The notes beneath the pieces are model-generated. The model had not been told where the DNA came from. It worked only from the letters and a program-made list of their open reading frames with translations, and ran no database searches. A stretch of DNA of 64,000 nucleotides from Streptomyces griseoloalbus (GTDB lineage Bacteria > Actinomycetota > Actinomycetes > Streptomycetales > Streptomycetaceae), in contig BMUD01000008.1 in assembly GCA_014650015.1 (NCBI GenBank), positions 270,594-334,593 of the forward strand, given 5' to 3'. The position numbers were made by a program, and so were the translations under genes. Position 1 is the stretch's first letter. Every line of letters begins with the position of its first letter. Below, piece after piece: positions 50,233-59,747 of this stretch.

Positions 50233-52242
50233 CTACGGACCGGGGACGAACCCGAGCGAAAGCGCCTCGTTGCGCGCGTGCAGTGCCTGTACCGCCTGTG
50301 GTTCGGGGATCTCCTGTTCGAGTTCGAGTCTTCGGCCGACGTACTGCGCGAGCTGGCGCTGCGAGGGATCCAGGTTGTGCGTCTCCTTCGCCCAACGCTC
50401 GATGGCGTACCACTCGTCCGCCGGGATCGACGTCACCTCGTCGCTCGCCCCGCGGTCGCCTTCCGCACCGCCCGCGAGGGCCTCGTCGTCCAGCGGATGA
50501 TCACGGAGCTCGGCCTCCAGGCCGCGAGGAACGGACCAGGGCACGCGGGAGACGGCGTCCCAGCAGGCGGGCTTCTTGGCCCACTCGCCCACGTGGTTGC
50601 CCTCACGTGGCCTGGTGACGACCCGCATGACCCGGGGGCACAGGTCGTCGATCGCGGCTTCGAGGGTCGGCGAGACCCTCTGTTCGCGCCAGATCCTGTC
50701 GAGATCGATGCGCTGTTCCGTGGCGAGCGCCAGACGGGCCATGGTGTAGGTCGTGATCATGCTCTTGTAGCTGCCCGCCTCGTGGTTCGCCGCGATGCGG
50801 TCGACCGCCTTGAAGAGGACCGCCATGGCTATCACCCGCTGGCAGTACCGGACGTCGACCCGAGGGGGCGCCTCGCTGATCCGGTCCATGAACGCGACGA
50901 AGTTCTTCTGCGCGCCGCGGCTGACGCTGAACGGGAGGAGACTCCAGGAGTTGACGTACTTCGCGAGGTCCGCCTTCGTGAACTTCCGACTGGTCGGGTT
51001 GAGCTTCTTGAAGGTGCGCTGCTTCGCCGGTGTCCGGGCTTTGGCCACCTCGTCGGTGTACTGGCCGCGCGCCCTCTCGTAGAACCAGTGGGTTTCCTGG
51101 CCGCTGCCGTCCGTCGCCGGTGCCCACAGGGACCGGGTGATCCGCTGGACGGCCACGTGGTACGCGTGGTTCGAGCTGAAGTCGACGAGTGTCACGCGGT
51201 TCTGGGTGTTGGAGTACTCGGAGATCATCGGGACGATCTCCGAGAGCCGCTCGGGAGAGACCTCCGTCAGCTTCATCTGGACGGTCACGTGGGACAGGTC
51301 GGCCTTGTCCCGGCTCGAGGCGTAGTGCAACGAGGCCGTGGTCTGACCGCCGTTCACCACCTGGAGCCCGTGCACCCGGGAGATGCCCGTGGGGGTGCCG
51401 TCCGGGCCGTGCACGAAGTCGACCTGGGACGCGGTCGCCGTGATGCCGTTGTTGTACGCCAGGAACTTGCCCGGTGAGTGCAGCAGGGTCTCCCTGATTC
51501 CCCGGTTGACCGATCCGCGGGCCTGCAGGAAGGACCGGACGTTCAACTCGAGAAGTCTGGTCCCGTACTCCCCGTACAGTTCGGCCAGTCTCTGGCCGGG
51601 GATCACGGCCATGGTCACCGAGTGGTCCGGCTCGCTGCTGGGTGCCGAGACGCAGGGCAGCGGAGGGTCGAACGAGACCACGATGGGCTCGCTGATGCTG
51701 CCGGACGTCTCGTGGCGGTGCAGCCGCGCCAGGTCCCACACCTCGTGGGTCACGGGAAGGCCGTCGAACTCGGTAGGCGGGAAGGAGGTACTCGTGCCGA
51801 CGCGGTTGCTGAGCAGGAAGAGCCGGATCCTCCGTACCTCGGTGAGCGCCTTCTCCACTGCCGCGCACATGTCGTACACGTCGAAGGACTCGTCGATGTG
51901 CTGACGCAGGCCCTCCCGACACCGGCGGACGAACGTCAGCAGGCGCCTGAACGCGGTCTCCGCCTGCCCCTTCGTGAGTTTGGACTCCAGCGGGTCCAGG
52001 TCGAAGTCGGTCACGAAGAGGTCGAGGCACTCCCCGGAGTCCCCGATGCCGTACCCGTGCACGAGATGGCCGTGGGCCGAGTGGTAGGCGGTGAACGTGT
52101 TGGACACGATGCCAGCCCGTTCCAGGTCCTCGAACACGCGCCGCGTGAACGTCTCCGGGGTGGTGGTCCCCTCGGCGTCGGCGGTGGCCTGGACGTCCGT
52201 GACGACGTCGTGGGCGTACTGGGACAGGTCGAGCTCAGGCAT
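50233..52242 (-). CDS. AIPR family protein (abortive-infection phage resistance type)
   Basis: A 669-residue AIPR protein. The signature core is clear: FLAYNNGITATASQVDF, then ISRVHGLQVVNGGQTTASLHY, PEWx-like MISEYSNTQNRVTLVDF and HWFYERARGQY. The N-terminal 200 residues (FTAYHSAHGHLVHGYGIGD, LDLFVTDFDLDP) have the look of the associated PD-(D/E)XK-like front domain. AIPR proteins are known from phage-resistance contexts, but their biochemistry is unsettled. The start overlaps the end of the PD-(D/E)XK gene by 8 bp, so it is the last gene of the MORC-Z1-REase-AIPR unit. Confidence 0.92.
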   Translation of the reverse strand: MPELDLSQYAHDVVTDVQATADAEGTTTPETFTRRVFEDLERAGIVSNTFTAYHSAHGHLVHGYGIGDSGECLDLFVTDFDLDPLESKLTKGQAETAFRRLLTFVRRCREGLRQHIDESFDVYDMCAAVEKALTEVRRIRLFLLSNRVGTSTSFPPTEFDGLPVTHEVWDLARLHRHETSGSISEPIVVSFDPPLPCVSAPSSEPDHSVTMAVIPGQRLAELYGEYGTRLLELNVRSFLQARGSVNRGIRETLLHSPGKFLAYNNGITATASQVDFVHGPDGTPTGISRVHGLQVVNGGQTTASLHYASSRDKADLSHVTVQMKLTEVSPERLSEIVPMISEYSNTQNRVTLVDFSSNHAYHVAVQRITRSLWAPATDGSGQETHWFYERARGQYTDEVAKARTPAKQRTFKKLNPTSRKFTKADLAKYVNSWSLLPFSVSRGAQKNFVAFMDRISEAPPRVDVRYCQRVIAMAVLFKAVDRIAANHEAGSYKSMITTYTMARLALATEQRIDLDRIWREQRVSPTLEAAIDDLCPRVMRVVTRPREGNHVGEWAKKPACWDAVSRVPWSVPRGLEAELRDHPLDDEALAGGAEGDRGASDEVTSIPADEWYAIERWAKETHNLDPSQRQLAQYVGRRLELEQEIPEPQAVQALHARNEALSLGFVPGP

Positions 52243-53245
52243 GGGGTCCCCCGATCAGTGCGGTCACCTCGTCGGTCGTGGCGCGGTGGTGGTCAAGTCC
52301 CGAGGTGTTCACGTGGTACGAGCACTCACCGACCCCCTCGGGAAGATCTGCCTCGACGAGTCTCGGGAAATTCTCCCCCACGCGCCAGAAGCGCAGGTCG
52401 CGAACGGTGTAGCGAGGCTCCTCGTAGACGTCTCGCTGGCCGGGGAGATAGCCGGCCTGCACGAGACGACCGTCGAAGGCGGCTCGGACGACAGGGCTCG
52501 TGAGCTGCTCCCGTATGCGATCCACCAGGCGGTTCAGACTCTCTCCTGATCCGCCCCGCCGTTCGTCGAGCATCGCCAACGCCAACAGGAGCGCAGGCGT
52601 CCCGGTGGCGTCCAGCTGGCGCTCGCTGGCGATCCGGATGCTGCGAGGGCGTTTGGCGGTGCTGGCCTTCGCCTCGACGGCGACTCCGGGCAGCTGGAAG
52701 TCCTGGTTGGTTCCGCTCGGCCCCGTCCACGCGTCGACGGCCTCGGCCGGCCCGACGACGGGCAGGATGTGGTCGCGCAGCACCAGGAGCTCGCCGACGA
52801 GTCCACGACGGGCCTCAGGGCCGAGACCGTCTCTGCCGACGGCGCGAAGGAGGTCCTGCCACCGCTCGAACCTCTCCACCGCTGCTGTCAGGGCTGCCGA
52901 GGCCCCAGGGGCTTCTCGGACCGTGTCAGCCACGTCCGTGACGAGCGGGTTGAACACCTCGCGTAGCTCGTCGGCGGTGAGGACCACCTGGAGCTCGTAC
53001 TCGAGACGCGACACAGCACTCACGTTCATCTCCAGCCCGGCAGCGCGAGGCAGCTGGCGTACGGAGCGCACGATGTGGTTGGCGGAGCGGGCGTCGGCCC
53101 TGAGCACGAGCATGCGCTGCTGCGCCGGGTGGGAGACGGAGAGGAAGACGTCCAACGGGGCGTCCGGGTACAGGCGGATACGGGACCTGCCCGGGGCCCC
53201 CTGAGGTGCCTCCAGGTCACGCCACTCGGCTTCGGTGACGGTCAC
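52235..53245 (-). CDS. PD-(D/E)XK motif endonuclease (DUF4420 type)
   Basis: A 336-residue protein of the PD-(D/E)XK family often annotated DUF4420. The nuclease core reads RRGLVGELLVLRDHIL (the helix Glu), AWTGPSGTNQDFQLPG (the Asp) and VAVEAKAS (the E-x-K), followed by TGTPALLLALAML. It is the probable restriction endonuclease of the module. It is co-translated with both neighbours: an 8-bp overlap with AIPR and a GTGA/ATGA-type overlap with the Z1 gene. Confidence 0.9.
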   Translation of the reverse strand: MTVTEAEWRDLEAPQGAPGRSRIRLYPDAPLDVFLSVSHPAQQRMLVLRADARSANHIVRSVRQLPRAAGLEMNVSAVSRLEYELQVVLTADELREVFNPLVTDVADTVREAPGASAALTAAVERFERWQDLLRAVGRDGLGPEARRGLVGELLVLRDHILPVVGPAEAVDAWTGPSGTNQDFQLPGVAVEAKASTAKRPRSIRIASERQLDATGTPALLLALAMLDERRGGSGESLNRLVDRIREQLTSPVVRAAFDGRLVQAGYLPGQRDVYEEPRYTVRDLRFWRVGENFPRLVEADLPEGVGECSYHVNTSGLDHHRATTDEVTALIGGPHA

Positions 53246-56025
53246 TCCCCGTCCTCCTGGTCGTCGAGGGCGTCAAGGCCCTCTTTCTGCCAGACGGCGT
53301 TGACCACGTACTCGGTGTCGGACTGGTGCTCGGAGCGAGGAAAGCTGACCTTGAAACCGACCAGGGGCGGCCGGGCAGGACTGTCCTCGGTCGCCGGCCG
53401 CTCGATCAGGTAGACGAGCAGCAGTGCCTGGTCCGCTCGGCGCTGCCAGCGGACGTGGTCTCCCGAAGGTGACTGGGGCACCCTCTCCCGTTTCTTGATG
53501 GCTGCGGCCTTCTGTGTCGCTTTCAGGGCGGCGTCCACCTGGTCGGGATCAAGGTCGAAGCGGTACTCGTCGGGAGGGCTGAGCAGTCGGCGGATCGTGT
53601 ACCGACCGTCGTTGTCGACGTCGTTGAGCGCCGCGCGCTCCACGGGACCCAGGCTGTAACCGGAGACGTCCTGCGGGTCCTTGGCTGCCTGCTTGCCGAC
53701 CAGGACAACCGTCCAATGCGGGAGCTCACCTACGGCCACGCACTGTTCGATGTACTTTCCGATGAAACGAGGGCGGACCCTCTGGGCCATGCGGTCGGTC
53801 TCGTAACGCGTGAGGAAGTCCACGATGGCGTCGGAGGGCACCTGCTTCCACGTCACGTTGGCCCCCGGCGTCGTCTGGTCGCCGGTGGCCAGGCCGTCAA
53901 GTCTCCGGACGAAGTCTCCGAGTACTTTGAGGTTGTGTTCCGGGATCCCGTCGGAGACGTTGAAGATCACCGTCTCCGGCCCCTCCCCGGAGTAGCTGAG
54001 CATGACCTTCGTACCCTGGCGCATCTTGTTGGCAGCCGTGACGGCGAGGCCCAGGGAGGAGGCGCGGACCTTCAGACCGAAGTACCTCGGACTTAGGTTC
54101 AACGCCGCCATCTCCTCGACCTCACGACGCAGTTCGTCGGTCGCGGCAGTCACCTCGATGTACTTCGCCTGAAGATCGGGAGTGGTGTACAGGCGGCAGA
54201 GGTCCTCGTGCCCCGGCCGGTATCCGAACCAGCGTCCCATCTGGAGCAGGGTGTCGTACGTGCTGGAAGTGCGCAGGTAGTAGCTGACCGTCAGCCCTTC
54301 CAGGGTGAGACCCCGGGAGAGCTTCTGGCCTCCGATCGCGATGACCGAGAGACCGGTCCTGCGGTGCTCGTAGTAGTCGAGTGCGTCGCGGGAGGCGCCG
54401 TTGACCGTCTTGACCACGATCTTCCGTAGCGCGGGCATGAGCTGGCTCGACACGTCCTCCCAGGTGACGCGTCGGGCCTCGTCCGCGGGGAAGTGGTCTG
54501 TGGTGGGGACGAAGTCCCGCTCCCACAGGGCCCGGAACTCGGCCATGCGCTGCGGTGCCTGTCCGTACCGGTCACGGAGCGAGTCCACGAGGAGCCGCAG
54601 GTAGTCGTCCACCTGGTCGCGGACGATCCCCTGGACCGCCGTGAAGCGGGTGACGTGCACCAGCATGGAGTTGTGCACCTTCGTCTGTCCGCGCACCCGC
54701 CGTACAGCGCTGGCGAGGACGAACGAGGCGATCGCCTCCCGGAGGGACCGCGGAAGGTCGTCGGAGGGGACGAAGGAGGACTTGTGCTTGCTCGGGATCC
54801 AGCTCTCGGCGTCGTTCACGGCGCGTACGAGCGGAAGCGGGGGCACGTCCTCCTCGTCGTCGTTGTCGACCTGGAGACCGAACACCCTCTCCGGGCCCAG
54901 GTAGTTGGTCGGCGAGGGCAGGGTGCGGATGAAGCTGTCGGGAAAGAGGTCGGCGCCGAGTTCGGCGTGGTCGACGTCGGGATCGATGTAGATGTTGGCG
55001 AACGGGGTGGCGGTGTACCCGACGTACGCCGACTTCTCGAAGCTCTTCATGAGCTCGCGGATCGCGCCGTTGGTCCTGGTCGGATCCGCGTCGGGGTCGC
55101 GTTCGGTGTTGATGGAGGCGTTGTCCGCCTCGTCGTCGATGACGAACAGCGGGATGTCGCGTACGACCTTGTTCCCGCTCTCGTCCTCCGTGCCCTGGAC
55201 CTCGGTCACCCACGTCCGTAGGTACTCGAGGATCTTCCAGTGCTTCTTGACGACGAGCACGACCGGGAAACGGCCGAGCGGGAAGTTGACGGCGTTGGCC
55301 GCCTGCCGGCCGAAGTCGCCCTTCTCCGAGCTGTTGGTGGGAGACGCGATGTCGAGCTTCTTGGCGCCCGGCATCCTGCCGGCACCCATGAGACGGGACT
55401 TCCCGTTCTGGTTGGACCGTTGCTGGTGCTGGGTGTCGAAACCCAGCAGCCCTTCGTCGACACGCAGCTGGGTCTGACTCCGGAGGTCGTTGTGGATGCC
55501 GGCAAGGATCACCACGAACTGGTACCCCGCGTCCACGGCCTTCGCGGCGAGCCCGATGTACTGGCCGGTCTTGCCCGACTGGACCTGCCCGATCACCAGG
55601 CCCGTCCGGCGCCACGAGCCGACACGGCGCGGGTCCTCGAGCTGGCTCAGGACCTCGTCCGTGCTCTGGTCCAGTCGGCGCACGACGAGCGGCGGGAGGT
55701 TGCGGACGTCCTCCAGGTAACGGCGGTAGCGTTCCCAGAAGTCCCAGGCCCGGTCGTTCTTGGCTTCGGGCAGCCAGGGCTCGTGCCCGCTGTCGCTCTC
55801 CAGCCCGGAGGAGCCCTCCTGGAAGACCGCCGTCAGGACCTCGATCTCCTTGGCCAGCTGGTCACGGTCGAGGACCTCGCCCTGGCCGGCCAGCATCCCG
55901 AAGATGACGGTGACCGCGTTCTGCACCTCGTCCGGCGTCGGCTGACGGTCCTGGGACAGTAGTGCGAGAACCAGGCGACGGGCCTTGGCAAGGGACTCGA
56001 GAGAGTCCTCGGGGGTGGAACTCAC
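53242..56025 (-). CDS. Z1-domain superfamily II helicase-like ATPase
   Basis: A 927-residue Z1 protein. Walker A is GQVQSGKT (146-153), followed by GIHNDLRSQTQ, the Walker B-like FVIDDEADNAS, VGYTATPFANI, and in the second half IAIGGQKLSRGLTLEGL (the Z1 core) and QMGRWFGYRPGHEDL. Z1 ATPases occur in R-M-like systems with MORC and PD-(D/E)XK partners and probably translocate on DNA. I start it at GTG 56025, which has GGAGG six bases upstream, not at ATG 56055. It overlaps the PD-(D/E)XK gene by four bases and follows the MORC gene by 63 bp. Confidence 0.92.
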   Translation of the reverse strand: MSSTPEDSLESLAKARRLVLALLSQDRQPTPDEVQNAVTVIFGMLAGQGEVLDRDQLAKEIEVLTAVFQEGSSGLESDSGHEPWLPEAKNDRAWDFWERYRRYLEDVRNLPPLVVRRLDQSTDEVLSQLEDPRRVGSWRRTGLVIGQVQSGKTGQYIGLAAKAVDAGYQFVVILAGIHNDLRSQTQLRVDEGLLGFDTQHQQRSNQNGKSRLMGAGRMPGAKKLDIASPTNSSEKGDFGRQAANAVNFPLGRFPVVLVVKKHWKILEYLRTWVTEVQGTEDESGNKVVRDIPLFVIDDEADNASINTERDPDADPTRTNGAIRELMKSFEKSAYVGYTATPFANIYIDPDVDHAELGADLFPDSFIRTLPSPTNYLGPERVFGLQVDNDDEEDVPPLPLVRAVNDAESWIPSKHKSSFVPSDDLPRSLREAIASFVLASAVRRVRGQTKVHNSMLVHVTRFTAVQGIVRDQVDDYLRLLVDSLRDRYGQAPQRMAEFRALWERDFVPTTDHFPADEARRVTWEDVSSQLMPALRKIVVKTVNGASRDALDYYEHRRTGLSVIAIGGQKLSRGLTLEGLTVSYYLRTSSTYDTLLQMGRWFGYRPGHEDLCRLYTTPDLQAKYIEVTAATDELRREVEEMAALNLSPRYFGLKVRASSLGLAVTAANKMRQGTKVMLSYSGEGPETVIFNVSDGIPEHNLKVLGDFVRRLDGLATGDQTTPGANVTWKQVPSDAIVDFLTRYETDRMAQRVRPRFIGKYIEQCVAVGELPHWTVVLVGKQAAKDPQDVSGYSLGPVERAALNDVDNDGRYTIRRLLSPPDEYRFDLDPDQVDAALKATQKAAAIKKRERVPQSPSGDHVRWQRRADQALLLVYLIERPATEDSPARPPLVGFKVSFPRSEHQSDTEYVVNAVWQKEGLDALDDQEDGE

Positions 56026-56088
56026 AGCAGACCTCCGGCTGGGCGGGAACGGCATGGGGCAGGCTAGGGGCGGGCACTGACAACGGGC

Positions 56089-57564
56089 TCACCCGTCCCA
56101 GAAGCCCTGCATCTGGTCGAAGGGGGGCATCGTCCGGAGGCGTTCGCGAGCGGCCGCAGGCGAGCGGCCGTCTGAGACCAGTGCCTCGTAGATGCGCTGT
56201 GCGACCTCCGTGGCCTCGGCGTCGGCGGGCCCGGGGCCCCCGAAGGGCTCGGGGTCGTCGCTGGTGTCCGTCTCGTGCATCACGCGGAGGGCGGTGACCG
56301 GCACCGTCTCCTCGAGCAGACGGATCAGGGCACGTACGTCATCCGAACCGGCACCGCCAGAGCGCAGAGCTGCCTTCACCAGGGGGTGACCCCGGTTGAT
56401 CCGACAGGTGACCTGGTCGTCGACACGGCGGACGTTCCACGCGTACACGAGCGGATCCCCGTGTGTGCGCGCAGCGATCTGCCCGCGGTGCCGAAGCACG
56501 TCGGCGGCCCTTCTCCTGGCCTGCAGGGCGATGCGCCGTAGATGAGAACGCAGTGCGACGGGCGGGACGACACTGGACTTCCGGACGTCGACCCCCCATT
56601 CGACATCCGTCTCGGCGGGGATGTCCACGGCGATCCGTGCCAGGTTGTACTTCTCCTCGCGGCGCAACCCGCGTTGTCCCAGCCAGTCACCGGCAAGGAT
56701 CAGACGGTCCCGGCGGTACACGTAGAACCCCTGCTGGTCGAGCCACCCACGCGGGCCGCCGGCCTTCTCGTACTCGTCCGGGGCGAGCCTCTGGGCACTG
56801 GGGAGGACGAACGCCTCCACCCGTACGGAACCCGCCCCCAACCGCAGACGCTCGACCGGAAGCGGTTGTACGGACGGGTGACGGGACAGGAACGGGTCCC
56901 AGGGCTCGACGGGGCTGCCCGACACACGCAGGTTGCGGCGTCGGCTTCCGGTGAGGAACCTGCCGAAGACCATGCCCAGGTGGGACTCCGTGCGGGCGGC
57001 CTCCGCGTAGAACTGCTTCTGTGTCCGCTCGTCCTCCACCGTCACCGCGTCGACGTGGTAGCCGTTGAGGCGCCGCCACAACACGACGGTGCCGTGGTCA
57101 GCCTTACCCCGGATCCTGTCGAGCAACTCAGTGGTCGTCTCGTCCGCGCCGCGTAGCAGCCGCCACTCGCCCGACCTCTCGACGACGTCGAGGTCCCACG
57201 TGCGCACGTGCCATTCGCCGGCGGTGGCGGTGGCGACGGTGAGCTGCCGGGCCTGTGAGAACGAGGCCGACTTGAGGCCGACGCCGAAGCGCCCCAGGTC
57301 CGTGGCGCTTCGGGGCGTCGCAGGGCCTCGCGCGGCCACGGTCATGGCGGTCACGAGCTCGCCGGCGGTCATCCCGGCACCGTCGTCGGCAACGGCGATC
57401 CAGGAGTCCTGCCCGGCCCAGGTGAACTCGACGTCGACCGTGGACGCACCCGCGGAGATGCTGTTGTCCACGAGATCCGCGATGGCGGCAGGCAGGGAGT
57501 ACCCGAGCGAACTGAGCGAGGCGACCATGCCTGCCGGTTCCGGAGCCGCTATGTCGTACGTCAT
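56089..57564 (-). CDS. MORC/MutL-like GHKL ATPase
   Basis: A 491-residue protein with a GHKL fold at the N-terminus: AIADLVDNSISAGA (N box; Asp30 where most GHKL proteins have Glu, Asn34), VADDGAGMT (G1) and DLGRFGVGLKSASFSQ (G2). An S5-like domain follows (YNLARIAVDIPAETDVEWG, DVRKSSVVPP). This is the architecture of bacterial MORC-like proteins, thought to clamp DNA on ATP binding and to be the origin of eukaryotic MORCs. The ATG at 57564 is chosen; a GTG at 57615 is also possible. It is the first gene of its unit, with a terminator behind drmB in front of it. Confidence 0.9.
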   Translation of the reverse strand: MTYDIAAPEPAGMVASLSSLGYSLPAAIADLVDNSISAGASTVDVEFTWAGQDSWIAVADDGAGMTAGELVTAMTVAARGPATPRSATDLGRFGVGLKSASFSQARQLTVATATAGEWHVRTWDLDVVERSGEWRLLRGADETTTELLDRIRGKADHGTVVLWRRLNGYHVDAVTVEDERTQKQFYAEAARTESHLGMVFGRFLTGSRRRNLRVSGSPVEPWDPFLSRHPSVQPLPVERLRLGAGSVRVEAFVLPSAQRLAPDEYEKAGGPRGWLDQQGFYVYRRDRLILAGDWLGQRGLRREEKYNLARIAVDIPAETDVEWGVDVRKSSVVPPVALRSHLRRIALQARRRAADVLRHRGQIAARTHGDPLVYAWNVRRVDDQVTCRINRGHPLVKAALRSGGAGSDDVRALIRLLEETVPVTALRVMHETDTSDDPEPFGGPGPADAEATEVAQRIYEALVSDGRSPAAARERLRTMPPFDQMQGFWDG

Positions 57565-57809
57565 GCCGAGTTCCAGCCCTGTTTCCCGTTTCTGATACTG
57601 GATGAGATTATCCACCTATGCCGTCCGGTCTTGGGCGGCGGCTGGGCACGATGATCCGCTGACGTGAGGCGAGTCCGACGCCCTGTGCGCTTTGAGGCGT
57701 GCTGCAGATACGCAGCGCCTTGCACAAGCCCCCAGACGCTGAAGGCACCCGGATTCCAGTCGGGCACGATCGGCGGTCGACGCACCCCGCGACCTCTGGC
57801 AGCGCGGAT

Positions 57810-57842
57810 GGTGGGGAGGGGCGAGAGCGGTTCCTCCCCACC
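57810..57842 (-). terminator. Hairpin terminator between drmB and the MORC gene
   Basis: GGTGGGGAGG (57810-57819) and CCTCCCCACC (57833-57842) form a perfect 10-bp stem with a 13-nt loop, 7 bp beyond the drmB stop. It separates the drmA-drmB unit from the MORC-Z1 unit. The remaining gap to 57565 shows no gene and presumably holds the second unit's promoter. Confidence 0.75.
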
Positions 57843-57848
57843 GGGCCT

Positions 57849-59747
57849 TCACAGAGTCGGGTCCCAGTACCCGACTCTCGACCCGTCCGGAGAACCGAAC
57901 AGGTGCCAGCGGGAGAGATTCCGGTTCCAGAACTGACAGGCTGTCTCCGGTAGCTGGAGACAGCCGTGGTCCGCACCCTCGTTCGTGATCATGCAGTTCG
58001 GATCGTACAGACAGGCGTCGTTGTCGACAGCACGACTGACGACCGCGTCCAGGTTCTGTTCGAGTACCGTCCGCATCGCACCGAGGCTGAAGTCGCTGCC
58101 GCCGTTCGGGTAGATGGCGAAGGCCAGGTCGTACGGGAAGAGGTACTCCGAGAGACTCGTCTCGCTGTAGCCGCTGTCAACGGCTAGGGCTCGCAACAGC
58201 TGGTGGGACAGTGAGTGGAGCAACCCGAACAGTTCGTGGACTGGCAGGTCCGGGTGTCCGGGCTCCGGGCGTGTCTCGTGCGAGAGGGCCTTGCCGTCGC
58301 TCGGCCCCAGCTGGTGCACCAGCCACTTGGCCACGCCGTCGGCCTTGTCAAGGGTGTCGGGACTGACCAGATCGTTACGGACGAGCCACCGGCTCACGCG
58401 CTCCCGATCCACGGGAAAGAGCAGTGCCTCCGCCTCGGTGGGGTGGGCGTAGACGAGCGTCTTCTCGGGGGCTCCTCGTGCGGCACGCCCCCTGTACGGC
58501 ACCAGATCCGCCTCCTCGGGACTGAACCCGGTCCGGCTGTAGCCGATCGCGAGGTAGGTGATCGGGAGATCACTCACCAGGCAGGTCTCCTGCCCGAGAC
58601 CGGCGGATGCGAGGACACCGGGATAGCGCTCGTACAAGGCTCGGCGCTCGGCGTTGCGCGCCTCCCGCTGAAGGCGGGGTACACCCAGGCGTTCCAGGTT
58701 CAGAACCCGCCGATAGGTGTGCAGCTCAGCCGCGAGCCCGCGTGCGTCGTCGCTCTCGGTGTCGAGTCCGAGCGCCTTGCCCACCTGGTCCCGCAGATGA
58801 TCCACCTCGACCGGCATGAAACGTGCCCGAAGTGCACGTGCCTGGTCGTGCAGGCCGGCGTCCTCCATCACACGGATGCTCTCGACGACCTCGTCGGGGA
58901 CGTCAACCGTGTGCCCGTCGGTGAGCCGCCGGAACTCGTCCTCTGTGATCTCACCGAGCCACCAGCCGAGAACGGCAGTTGTGTACATGGGGTTGGTCTG
59001 ACGGGTGGCCTCCTCGGTCGTCGTGACGTTCACGAGTGTCAGGCCCTGGCCCACGTGCGCGGTTCCCGCGGTGTGGAGCAGGGGGTTCATGAACTTGTCC
59101 GGATAACTGCACGACGAGTTGCTGCAGCTCCACTGCACGCCCAGAGGGAAGCCGCAGGTCATGCACTCCCATCGGAAGTCACGGAACCGACTGGCGCGGT
59201 CGTCGAGCCTGAAGCGTGTGTGCCCCCTGGGGCACTTGCTCGGCGGGTACATGGGCGACATCTCGCCGCACTTGTGCGCGAAGACGAACTGGAGCTGCCG
59301 GTTCCCGACGGCGTTGCCGCAGGCGGGGCAGGCAGGCGGCCAGTCGTCCGTTCCGGGGCGCGGGTCACTGGCAGTCCAGACGTGTCCACACCTGCTGCTG
59401 GAGCAGCGCACCACTCGTGGCCAGATGCGGCAGAAGACCTTGCCCGGTACCACGACCTCGTAGTGTCGGTCGGCGAGCCGGTCCTCGTCCCCGGGGAACT
59501 CCGGCGCCCGGTCGGACCCGGCGGAGAAGGCACGCCCGGCGGCCCGCCACCTGCGTACGAACCGCATGGTCTCCTGCACCAGATGCTCGCGGTCGAGCGA
59601 GGGACCGTCGAACTCCTCGTCACGTCCGAACTGCACCACCTGGGCCGTGTAGCCGCCGCGATGGTCAAACGTCTGACCAGGGCGGTACCGGTAGAGGACC
59701 TGGCCCCGGTCACGGGCCATCTCGTCGTTCCTGGGGTTGAACGCCAT
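57849..59747 (-). CDS. drmB: DISARM protein DrmB (DUF1998)
   Basis: A 632-residue DUF1998 protein. The N-terminal half is Cys-rich and zinc-ribbon-like (CSSSRCGHVW, CPACGNAV, CPRGHTRF, CMTCGFP, CSNSSCSYP). The C-terminal DUF1998 domain has HELFGLLHSLSHQLLRAL, SLSEYLFPYDLAFAIYPNG and CLQLPETACQFWNRNLSR. In DISARM, DrmB pairs with the DrmA helicase to bind and restrict unmodified phage DNA. I start it at ATG 59747, whose first base overlaps the drmA stop (TGATG); GGAGG lies five bases upstream. It ends at the terminator at 57842. Confidence 0.9.
   Translation of the reverse strand: MAFNPRNDEMARDRGQVLYRYRPGQTFDHRGGYTAQVVQFGRDEEFDGPSLDREHLVQETMRFVRRWRAAGRAFSAGSDRAPEFPGDEDRLADRHYEVVVPGKVFCRIWPRVVRCSSSRCGHVWTASDPRPGTDDWPPACPACGNAVGNRQLQFVFAHKCGEMSPMYPPSKCPRGHTRFRLDDRASRFRDFRWECMTCGFPLGVQWSCSNSSCSYPDKFMNPLLHTAGTAHVGQGLTLVNVTTTEEATRQTNPMYTTAVLGWWLGEITEDEFRRLTDGHTVDVPDEVVESIRVMEDAGLHDQARALRARFMPVEVDHLRDQVGKALGLDTESDDARGLAAELHTYRRVLNLERLGVPRLQREARNAERRALYERYPGVLASAGLGQETCLVSDLPITYLAIGYSRTGFSPEEADLVPYRGRAARGAPEKTLVYAHPTEAEALLFPVDRERVSRWLVRNDLVSPDTLDKADGVAKWLVHQLGPSDGKALSHETRPEPGHPDLPVHELFGLLHSLSHQLLRALAVDSGYSETSLSEYLFPYDLAFAIYPNGGSDFSLGAMRTVLEQNLDAVVSRAVDNDACLYDPNCMITNEGADHGCLQLPETACQFWNRNLSRWHLFGSPDGSRVGYWDPTL

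Noticed and set aside
53242-56025. Ordinary Type III restriction (Res) subunit
   Set aside because: The DDEADN box, the IAIGGQKLSRGLTLEGL segment and the MORC and PD-(D/E)XK neighbours identify it as a Z1 protein instead.
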